Assembly: GCF_022539665.2 (NCBI RefSeq)
Contig: NC_081337.1
Location: forward strand, 3,448,679-3,512,678
DNA length: 64,000 bases
Direction of reading: 5' to 3'
Source: Daphnia carinata
Lineage: Eukaryota; Arthropoda; Branchiopoda; Diplostraca; Daphniidae
In this document: positions 54,752 to 64,000 of the stretch, in pieces
How the letters are laid out: every line of letters begins with the position of its first letter
Position numbering within the stretch: the first letter of the stretch is position 1
Notes under the pieces: generated by a model
The model's database searches: none
What the model saw: the letters and a program-made list of their open reading frames with translations, nothing else
What the model was told of the DNA's origin: nothing
Translations under genes and position numbers: made by a program

Positions 54752-56437
54752 TTATTTATTCTTCTTAGTTTCTTTGCTCAGCTTACGTCGACAACATTTC
54801 CTGAGGCAGAAAAATGTCAAGACTAGCGGGAAAGTAGCTGCCAAGATCAAAACGAGGTAGACATCGATTAACGCTCGTTGATAAGATGCCAAATTGCGCG
54901 AAGCCATTTGCAGATGTTCGATCCCATTGTAACGCATTACGAATTCTGTCCAATAAACGGCCCTCTCAACAGGTGTGTGCATTTGATCGTGAAACAATTC
55001 GTGTTGTCTCCGCATGGCATCTGAATACCTGCAATAAAAAAAATACGGTTATAAAAAAAAAATGGCATAAAATTTTTTTAAATAATAATTTATGACTTCT
55101 TATTGTATAATAAATCAAGGATTGCAGTCGTCAGTGTTTCTTCATTAATTTCTGTCCATGATAGTTTGAGGGCGTAACCATCGTCGACGGCTCGCCTCAC
55201 ATTCAATTTCTGGTCAGTGCCGAAAGATAATCCTAGTACAGGGACATCGTGATAAATTGCCTCTTGTAAACTATTCAGGCCTCCGTGCGTGATAAAGAGC
55301 CGACAATTTTCATGTCCTAAATAAATTAAAAATATTTTTTTTATCAACATCAGTCGGAATTTCTTTAAGCTATCTACCGAGAAGGTCTTGTTGAGGTAAC
55401 CACGGAATGGCTAAAACATTTGCTGGTAGATCTGTCCTTATTTTACCCTTCCATTGCCAGATAACACGTTGAGGTAAACGTGAGAAAGCGTGGATGAAAG
55501 ATTGGATCAGATGTTCAGGCATTATTTCCATTGGAAGCATACTGCCCACGGCAAACAGAACGAAACCAAACGGATTGGATACAAATTCCTCTAGATCCTG
55601 TGAAAGTGGTTGAGCAGGTCTGCAATGCATTCCACCCACTTCAACAATTTGAGGTGGCATCGTACGAGCGTAATTGACAACGGGATGCGTATTGGTAAAA
55701 ACCAACGAAATATTTTTCTCCAGTTCTTCTAACGGCGGAATATTCGGCATCACTCGCTCTTTGACGATTGAATGGATTGTGGAATGATGGCACTGATGAA
55801 TAAAATAGCCAAACAGCTTCGTGGCAAGAGTATTGACTGTTCTCTGTAACAAGTTCATCTTGTTGGTGAATCTCGACAAGAAAAACGGGATGTGACTGGG
55901 CTCTTCTTCGCCACCCAAAGCCTCGATGACACCTGGAAATATGGCATTTGGGGTTAGCATGATAATAGGTGCTTTAAAATGCCAAGCTAACGGGTAACTG
56001 CCGGCGTTGAACGTGATGGAAATCATGACGAGGTCGAAATCATCCTCAGCCATTAATTGCTTGATTCGTTCGTCTTCGTACATTGTCTCCGTGATGATTC
56101 TCGGTTGGTTGTACATGCTTGCTATGCCAATAGACATAGATTTCAACATGAGTCTAGTCGAAAGTAAAGCGTCGAATGGGTTGGGATAAGGAGACATGTC
56201 GATAATTAATTTGTCCATGACGATTTGACGGACATTTTCTGTGTTTTCCAGTTCGGAACTCTTGTAATTCGTGATGACGGTGATGTGATGGCCTCGACGG
56301 GATAATTCTGTAACAAGTGGTACGTACATGTTGTGGTAGCTTTTAGTACCATAAGGAGAAGAAATGAGAATCCTAGATCCTTCCATTAAAGCAGGACATG
56401 CACAAACTGCGAATACGAAAATTAATTTGGCCAGCAT
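54752..56437 (-). CDS. UDP-glycosyltransferase B, catalytic His replaced
   Basis: Paralogue of UGT A with the same three-exon plan: 55378-56437, 55097-55316 and 54752-55028, 518 residues. Signal peptide (LIFVFAVCACPALMEG), signature run LFITHGGLNSLQEAIYHDVP with GTDQKLN, membrane span and a cytosolic tail ending KKNK, a good KKxx ER-retrieval motif. In the block GTKSYHNMYVP the residue aligned with the catalytic His of UGT A and C is Tyr (codon 56336-56338), with His one place later. The gene is otherwise intact and not a pseudogene. The donor of intron 2 is gtcata, weak but in the right phase. Confidence 0.9.
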
Positions 56438-56670
56438 TTTCTATCGTTCCACAAACTATGTGGGTCAGCCCTTGACTATAAATAATTTAGTCTGCAAGCA
56501 AGAATAAACTTAGAAAATATGACAGTAGGTCTAATACCTTATCGTGTGCGCGACGTGACTCTTCCTATACAGATAAGTATAATCAAATCAGATATACTCT
56601 ATTTGAATTTTGTCAAGTCATGCACATAACTGTGTTACACTGTGCAAACACAAACGTTTTTTTCCCCATG

Positions 56671-58358
56671 TTATTGCTGCTTTTTTACAGCATCTGTTAC
56701 TGCTGGCCGACGACGACAACACCTTCGGACGCAGAAAAACATTAGTAAAATGGGAGTAATGAAAATAAGAGCCATGACTAAATAGACATCGACTAGTGCT
56801 CTCTGATAGGGTGCTAAATCGATGGAGCCCAAACGCAAATGTTCGGTGCCATTATGACGCAGCACAAATTCAGTCCAAAATACGGCTCGTTCTAGAGGTG
56901 GTTGAATTTGATCGCGAAACATAGCGGATAATCTCTTCGCCGATTTCTTATACCTACCGTGATTAAAAAATTATAATTTTACAAAATGATATTGTTCGAA
57001 ACAATTTGAATTACCTGGAATCGTGTAAAATGTCATGAATGGCCGTAGTTAACAATTCTTGCGTGATATCTTTCCATTCCAGTTTAAGAGCATAGCCTTC
57101 CTGAATAGCCCGTCCCATGTTATGACTTTGATCGGTACCGAATGGAAATCCCACGACTGGAATTCCGTGATAAACTGCCTCTTGCAAGCTGTTCAAGCCT
57201 CCGTGAGTTATAAATCCCCGGCAATTTCGGTGTCCTAAATATCAAAATTTAAATTTAATTATTTAGTCTTTGTTACAAAATTATATTGTTGCCTAATAAA
57301 TCTTGCTGAGGTAGCCATGGGACGGCCTTAATATTTTGAGGTAAATCGGGTCGAACTTTGCCCTTCCATTGCCAGATCACTCTTTGAGGTAGACGAGTAA
57401 AAGCTTTGATGAAAGATTGAATGATCTCCTCAGGCATTTCTTCCATTCTAATGGCGCTGCCAATTCCAAATACGATGAATCCAGCTTCGGATGAAGAAAC
57501 GAACGTTTCTAAATCTTCCGGAAGGGGTTTAGCTGGGCGACAATGAAGCCCACCCACTTCAATAACTTTCGGTGGAAGAGTTCTCGGATAGCTGAAACTC
57601 GGATGACTGTTGGTGAAGACTAACGAGAAATTCTTTTCAATTTCAATAAACGGTGGGCATTCCGGATTGATCTTCCGCTTGAAGATGCTGTGCACCGTGT
57701 CCAAGTGCCAGTCATGAACAAATGTTTGAAAAAATTTGGCAGTTAGGTAATTGATGGTACGTTCATAAAGGCTCATTTTGTCGGTGTAAGAGGTGAGCAA
57801 AAAAGGAACATAGCTGTGGTGTTCGTCATCGCCCAGCAATGCAGCCCGTCCTGGGAATAAAACATTGGGACTCATTGCGATTGTTGGAGCTTTGAAATGC
57901 CAACCGAATGGATAGCAAGTCAATCCGCAGGCTTCAGAGATCATAACCAGGTCGAAACTTTCACTGGCCATTAGCTGCTGGACGCGTGGGTCTCCATAAG
58001 TAGTTTCGGCATTCATCGATGGTTGCTTGATGAGCGTTTCGATGATTTTGACAGCCATGTCGATTTTTTTCCATGGGTCCGACATGACTGTAAACATATT
58101 GGGAAATTTCGAGACGTCTATCGCCAATTCTTCTATCCATATCTGCCGGACGTTGTCCAGCAGAGCCACTTCGCCGACTTCGTAATTAGAGATGATGGTT
58201 ACATGATGTCCTCGTGCCACCAATTCTTTCGTTAATGGGACGTACACGTTTTGATGGCTCTTTGTGCCATGAGCAGCTGCAATAAGGATTCGGGATCCTT
58301 CGGCCACTGGAACCGCCACAACTATAAAAATTGCGAAAACAAATAAAAACAATTTCAT
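56671..58358 (-). CDS. UDP-glycosyltransferase C
   Basis: Third gene of the array: exons 57293-58358, 57015-57234 and 56671-56953, 522 residues. Signal peptide, catalytic block GTKSHQNVYVP with His, signature FITHGGLNSLQEAVYHGIP and GTDQSHN, membrane span (LVMALIFITPILLMFFCV) and KKQQ tail (KKxx). For the first intron no GT occurs at the conserved position after LLG; a GC donor (G then gcaaca) at 57292 restores the phase and the 220-nt second exon shared by all three genes. Only 234 bp separate its stop from the ATG of UGT B. Confidence 0.9.
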
Positions 58359-61300
58359 TTTTTACTTTGAGCGTAAGAACGTAACGCCTTTCTCTGTTAG
58401 TTTTCAACAACTGTGATTTTTTTGCATATGGATTTTATCGATCTTAGCTACCTAACGTTATTTTTTATCTTTTTGTGTGAATGACACAGCTATATCAAAG
58501 AGATACGGTCATTAGTTACATTTTCTTATCTTCAGGGAAAGTTTTAAAATTAAAATGATTTTCGGCTGCTTATACCAGACGGTATGCAAGTAGTTCAAAA
58601 TGCGATTCCTAGGTGGCGCTTGTTTTTACTGGAACAAAAAACATTGGAGTTTGTGCGAAGCGGTTATTCTTTAAACGAAGGCAAATGAAAATTTCTAAAG
58701 AGATTTCCGTAAAGAGAATGAGGTCCAACGAGATGGGGACAATCACACGGACACACGCACACGGTTTTTTTTTTATTCTTTTGTTTTTACGACCTTTTCC
58801 CGATTGAGAACAAGGACTTGTACGCGTGCATTGTTTTCCACTGCTGGTTTTTCACATGCTCAGAATATGGCTATGGGAAATCATCTGTCACTAAAGAGAG
58901 AGAGGGGAATCTGTTGTCAATGCGTTGGGTGAAATCGTGACCCAATCGTCTTTTGATAAAATAATTTTTTGCCACCCTTTTTTTCCGATTCTTTTACTTT
59001 GATTTATATAAGTTGTCCCTACAGTGATATGGTGTGGCAATCAATATCATTATGGATCAGGGTCGTTCACTACATCATCTCACTCCTTTCGTTTCTTTCG
59101 TTTAAATAAATGCAGAAAAAAAAGACAATTAGAATTCTCTTGTAAAAGCGAAGGGTTTGAAAAAAAAACACAACAAAAGACGCTGAGAGCCATATTCACT
59201 TGTCTAACGTACACTGACCCGAATTATTGAGAAAGAGAAATGATCATTTTCTCGTAGTGAGGACGATGAACCGTAATGATGTTCCCGAAATAAAACAGCA
59301 AAAAAAAAGGATATTTTCTGTAATTTTCGCCCCATTGTAACGAATGGCAGATGTAAAAAAAAACGGGGTTTTAGAAAGTGACGTGGTTTTTTTTTCATAA
59401 CGTTTTTATACTTTCGCTCCATTGCGTGCGGAGAAAATTCCATCCGGGTTTTCTCCGGGTAAAAAAGAAAGTGAACAAACACGCATAACCGATGTATGTT
59501 TTTCAGAATAACCGGAAGAGTTCAGCGTCCTACCGCTTCGGGCACTGACGCACGTTGCTAAGGTGGTAAGATCTATGACCGACAAGAACAATTTCAATAG
59601 GTGAACAATGTTCTCTTGTTAGAAAAAAAAAACGATCATACGACAACGCACGAGTGTTGCACCACTTGTTCACGAGATGTGCTCGTGATTAAAACGACAT
59701 CCTGAAGAATTTCTGAATAGCAACACACAGGTGTTTCACCTGACGACAAAGATTGCTGGTTATGAACTTTCCACCCCAAACAAACTGTTCCCTTGTACAC
59801 CTTTGATCATTTCCTTACAGATAACGAAAAAGTACACATAGCAATTCAGGATTATAGACAAGGTACAATTTCAACTGGAGTTTGACCGCTAAATAGAGCG
59901 AAAGAAGTTTGATCAAGCCTCAACCACCGACCCCATTCACTTAATGAAACCAACAAGAATCGAATAGAAAGTTGCATCGATTCTCCTTCTATTCCAAACT
60001 GAATAGGCTTTTTTTTTCTCTGCTTTCAATAACGAATAAAAAAACACATTCACAGAAATTACGTTAGAAACAATAAAATACTACAATTGCTAATGAGAAT
60101 ATTTTTGTCGACAAAGAAACCGGTTAGAATTTAACAACCGGGCCTTAACTACTAAACAGTAGTACTCGAAATAGCTGAACGAAAAATTCTTAACAAATAA
60201 CAAGGTCGAAGTGTATGAGGTTTCCCTGGTGTTTTTTTAACAATAATAATAAGCTGTTCACTACTAGAACGTTGGCAACATTTATGGTTACAGGATTTGT
60301 CTCTACAGATTTACAGTGACAGGACCCAGTGTGCAGGTCCTGCTCAAAGCAAAAGCGACCTTTCCATAAATGGAGCGAAACATACCTATAGGTTGAATCG
60401 ATGAGAAGTTTTGACGTCACCCAATATAGGTCCATTTTTAACTCGATTTGCAGTCCGACAATACTATCCCATTAAGTATTCATCAGAAGAGGACACACGT
60501 AAGGTAATACTGACACCGTTTCACTTGGGTTACGGTGGCACTAGTGTGGTTTCAGTGACTCGCGTTAAGTAAGCTGTATCGTATGATGAGTCTGACGCAA
60601 GGTCTACTAACCGTCTTAAACAAGTCGTAAGATTTATAAAAATTGTTCTGGTACTTTTATAATTTAATTAATAATATGATGACGAAATCTGAAAAAAAAA
60701 CTAAAATAAATATCGGGCAAGGTCGTCGGAGAAAATCTCGACGTTACAACGTTGATCGCTTTATTGGAAACAAAAGAAACTCTATAAAAATGGCGGAACC
60801 GCGTGCGTCAGTTTTTTCCCTCCCCTAAATTCACCACAAGGCCACATAAAAATGAAACAAATAATTACTAAATAGTGGGAAAATAATGGACAATTAGACT
60901 TTATGACATTTAAAACAAATGATTTAACTAAGGTCGATAACCTTGAAATTTTTCGAAATCTGGCGATGTCTCTCAGAAGGAAATGTCATCCTTGTTGCCA
61001 AGTGTCTATCGGCACAATGATGAAATGGTAATTAATCGGGACGATAGCATTCGGAAAGCTTCTCGAAAGTCCACATACATTTTACATCCTCCAATCACGT
61101 GGACGTTACATCCGTTTATTGCATCAGTTTTATCACCTGGAAAACGGAAGATCCGTAATCCCCAAAAAGAACAGCTAGAACTTTGCCCGGGCTTTTTTGT
61201 AAAAGAAAACTTGCTCTTTGTCCGATCACGCATTTTCGCCGTGGACAACCCCACTTCGGGTTTCATTGGGAAGGGTAATGGGTCACTGACAAAATTAGGT

Positions 61301-61793
61301 ACATCAAGGAGTACATCGAAAGGAGAACAATGGCAGCCATTTTGATTCCTTAAATTTGGAGTCAGGGCAAGCATTCTTTGCTCAGTAAAACCTACTTGTC
61401 TCCACGTGGAAATTTTCATTTCGGGAGGGGGATCCCGCCTCATCAAATTAGATCAAAGGGAAATTACAGGTGAAAAGACGAGGAAAAAAAGAGAAAGCCA
61501 TAAATGAACTTTAAATATCATTCGCTCGTTTAACCGCATACATAAATCATTAAAAATATGTCGACTTGGCTGTAAAACTGCGACGTACAACGTGTCATTT
61601 TGCTGCATCATTCTAGAAAGAAAAAAGTGCGAATGATGAAACGAGGCTATAGACAAAATGAAATAGCTCCGGGTAATACCCCCCCACCGTGCATCGACGT
61701 CAAGAGCTGAAGCGACTTAGCGGCAGGAGCTCCACCCCCTCATCGTCTCCCCTTGTGTTGGGAGATACACGTCACAAACTAGTGCCACTTCTC
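58359..61793. other. intergenic region UGT C to larp6
   Basis: 3.4 kb without a recognised gene. It contains the 5' flank of UGT C at the left and that of larp6 at the right. The two overlapping open frames at 60983-61345 (plus) and 61006-61446 (minus) are unrecognised and mutually exclusive. Confidence 0.5.
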
Positions 61794-61878
61794 TGACGTC
61801 ACGCAGTGTTCGTATAAAAACGAGCAGTGGTCTGACGGCGTGATTCAGTGTTTGCGCGGCAGATCACGCGGACGGACG
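61794..61878 (+). promoter_or_regulatory. larp6: larp6 core promoter (CRE, TATA, Inr, DPE)
   Basis: A perfect CRE, TGACGTCA, lies at 61794-61801 and a TATA box, TATAAAAA, at 61813-61820. An arthropod initiator TCAGT lies at 61845-61849 (predicted +1 A at 61847). GGACG at 61874-61878 occupies exactly +28 to +32 and fits the DPE consensus. The coding start follows at 62012. Predicted from spacing and consensus only. Confidence 0.6.
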
Positions 61879-62011
61879 AGACGGATCAACTGCTTTTGGC
61901 TGCGCTCTCTCTCCTCTCTTTTACATCCAATCGTTTTTGCAAAGTCATTTTTCAAGTTAAAGAGTTAAAACTTTTTTTTACTCGCTTCCCCCGACATCTT
62001 TGAAGAAAAAA

Positions 62012-63660
62012 ATGGCTCCCAATCCAAACGAATGCGTGGTGGTCCTGCAGATGCAACAGTCTTCACCAACAGCCCAGGAATTGTCGGGTCAAATAATCAA
62101 AATTGTCACTAGCGACGTCGATTCAACATCGGACGAAGGTGAGCATTTCTACGATGCTTCTTCAGACATTGGCGGTACTGGTGGCAATGGCGGGAACGAT
62201 GTTTCCGACGACAGCGCCCCAGAGAACAACAGCGGCAACAAGGCAGATTCTGGCATTGAAGATGTAACTTTCGAGATTCCCGATGCCGAGCTCGCGGCTC
62301 AAATCGTCGAGCAGGTCGAGTTCTACTTTTCCGACGCCCATATCCTCAAGGATGCTTTCCTTCTGAAGCACGCCAGACGCAATCGTGATGGATTCATCTC
62401 TCTCAAACTCATCACTAGCTTCAAAAAGGTAACAACGTTTTTACCACTTTCTTTATCCTTTCACTTATTTACATGCTGGCTCTCCCTAATGGTCTATAGT
62501 ACGATTTAACTTCAAGACCTTGGCCCGTTTCCAAAACTGAATGAAATTGAACGGAAAAAAAAAAAAGAATTCCATTTTAAAACTTCTCGCTTGTTGTGTT
62601 TCTTTTTCTTTGGCGTTGACAGGTGAAGCACGTGACCAAGGATTGGCGAGTCGTCGCTCACGCTTGCCGGACCTTGTCCAAAGAGCTGGAAGTCAACGAG
62701 GCCGGCACTAAAGTGCGCCGCGTGGCACCTCTACCCGAAACGGACGAGACGAGCCCATCGCGCACCGTCGTCGCCATCGGCCTCAACGTCGACAAGGCCA
62801 GCATTGAAGGTGTAGCTGAAATCTTTAGCGGCGTCGTCCCACAGGGCGCCATTGGATTGATCCGAATCCTGCGACCAGGCAACACCATCCCGCCCGATGT
62901 CCGCCAATGCGCCAACCGCCATCCGGACATTTTGACTTCCATCTGCGCCGTCGTCGAGTTTGAACAAGCCGAAAGCGCCCGAGCGGCCCTTAAAGATGCT
63001 CCTGCACTCATGCCGGCAGGTGTCAAGTTGGTCGAATTAGCATCACGTCGCAATGGAAGCAACAGGACTTCGCCGACATCGTCTCGTCCCGTCACTCCGA
63101 GCTCGCTGCCGCCGTCGGAGAACAACACTCCAAACAATCGCCGCAAGCGTCGCGGCGGCCAGCAGAAAAACGTGGTTGCTGTCCAGGATTCTGATGCTGA
63201 GACTCCGAGGTCTCCATTCTTGCGTCGCCATCAAAATGATTCGACGTCGTCGACGCCGATCCATTCGCCCCAACAGCGTCGTCATCATATGCCGGCCCAT
63301 TTGACGGGCAATAGCCGTGGCAACACGCGTCAAAACAGTCCAGATTTACATAATCAAGTAACACGTCCGAAATCCTGCAGCTATTCAGAACCCATGACGA
63401 GCACACCGGTTGGAACCGCCACCCCACCCGGGTCGCACAGCCCGTGGGTACGTCGTCGTCTCGGTTTGGTAGCTGGAGGTGGACAGGAATCCGGACGTTC
63501 CAGTCCTTTGGCTGACAATCGTCTCTCCGTTCCGGCCAACATTGTCCGCATGCCCAACGGACCGGATGGTACTCGAGGCTTCCACTTTACTAACAGCGTC
63601 ACCGGTAAGCCGCGTTCAGCATCCGCCCCCGAAGTCCCGCTCATGGTCACCGTTTTCTAA
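62012..63660 (+). CDS. larp6: La-related protein 6 (LARP6)
   Basis: LARP6 is a cytoplasmic RNA-binding protein that controls mRNA translation and localisation (collagen mRNAs in vertebrates). Exons 62012-62428 and 62623-63660 give 484 residues. An acidic N-terminus precedes the La motif (near residues 93-170: IVEQVEFYFSDAHILKD, FLLKHARRNRDGFISL, VTKDWRVVAHACRTL), interrupted by the single intron after SFKK. An RRM-like region follows (RTVVAIGLN; GLIRILRPG; ICAVVEFE). A long Ser/Pro/Arg-rich disordered part ends in an SUZ-C motif (GPDGTRGFHFTN). The ATG at 62012 is chosen over the upstream in-frame TTG. Stop TAA at 63658-63660. Confidence 0.92.
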
Positions 63661-64000
63661 TTTAAAAATCAGAGAAAATGCCGGGGAAAAAAGTGGGAAA
63701 CGGGATATTCTAATTTTTGTGAGCGAGGGAAAACTTATTATTTCTTGTAAATTTTTTTTGTGTGTGAATGTGCGTGGTACCACTTGATTTAAAAAAGTGG
63801 TACATGATTATGTAATAATTATTATCTGTCAAAGAGTTTAGTTTTTTTTTGTTTGCTACATAGGCAGCTTTTGAGTTCAATGCCTATCAAACATTTTGAG
63901 GAAGGTAAAATAAGGAAAATAATCTCTTTTTTTTGTTAATTATTATGTTATTTCTTCAAATTATTTTTTGGGGGGTCGGCTGTGATAAGGTTTTTGTGTG
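63661..64000 (+). other. larp6: larp6 3' flank
   Basis: AT-rich non-coding sequence, probably 3' UTR, running off the right edge. No unambiguous AATAAA was seen before the end. Confidence 0.45.

Noticed and set aside
61006-61446. 146-codon minus-strand frame and overlapping 120-codon plus-strand frame (60983-61345)
   Set aside because: Mutually overlapping, no recognisable domain, no splice context or nearby promoter; kept only as a remark on the intergenic region.
62658-63146. 162-codon minus-strand frame in larp6 exon 2
   Set aside because: Antisense shadow of the conserved La/RRM-like coding sequence.

Overview
The window is animal nuclear DNA. It has intron-rich genes with GT-AG introns, mostly about 50-75 bp in the dense right half and kilobase-sized in the left. 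The gene set is arthropod-like: short gastrulation, a Fer1/PTF1A bHLH factor, an armitage-type helicase and tandem UDP-glycosyltransferases. Compact introns plus arthropod-type genes suggest a small crustacean such as Daphnia; that species-level guess is inference. No rRNA, CRISPR array or prokaryotic operon was seen.

Region 1 (1-24 kb) is slow, developmental and low in complexity. Nine exons of a short gastrulation/chordin homologue run from 2538 to 14782, with the first exon(s) off the left edge. They sit in introns packed with poly-T/poly-A runs and microsatellites. After its 3' flank and a gene-poor stretch comes a three-exon Fer1 (PTF1A-type) bHLH gene (21633-23843).

Region 2 (25.3-29.5 kb) holds two SOUL heme-binding-protein genes on either side of an unrecognised secreted-protein gene. 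The second SOUL gene appears to have two alternative homologous terminal exons.

Region 3 (29.58-37.7 kb) is a nest of mobile elements. Two 497-bp TIR elements (MITEs) and a fragment of a third form a tandem array. A 7.1-kb hAT-like element has inserted exactly at one MITE-MITE junction, with a perfect 8-bp target duplication GCTATAGC. It contains a diverged tandem unit and then a nearly perfect 2.15-kb palindrome. The palindrome loop carries three tRNA-like sequences, and each unit ends in a roughly 390-bp module made of successive strong hairpins. I regard this as the most unusual structure in the window.

Region 4 (38-50.3 kb) is compact housekeeping DNA: smg8 (-), rabif/MSS4 (+), TBC1D20 (-, with an apparent one-base frameshift), armitage/MOV10L1-like helicase (+) and FKBP8 (-). 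The themes are nonsense-mediated decay, Rab GTPase control, small-RNA biogenesis and a membrane-anchored FKBP/TPR chaperone. Two gene pairs converge with very short gaps.

Region 5 (50.8-58.4 kb) is a tandem array of three UDP-glycosyltransferase genes, all minus strand, with identical three-exon architecture. One has Tyr in place of the usual catalytic His, and one seems to use a GC-AG intron.

Region 6 (58.4-64 kb) is an intergenic stretch, a well-formed CRE/TATA/Inr/DPE core promoter and larp6 (62012-63660).

Exon models were built by hand. For every gene except TBC1D20 the summed coding length is a multiple of three, after allowing for the incomplete 5' end of sog.
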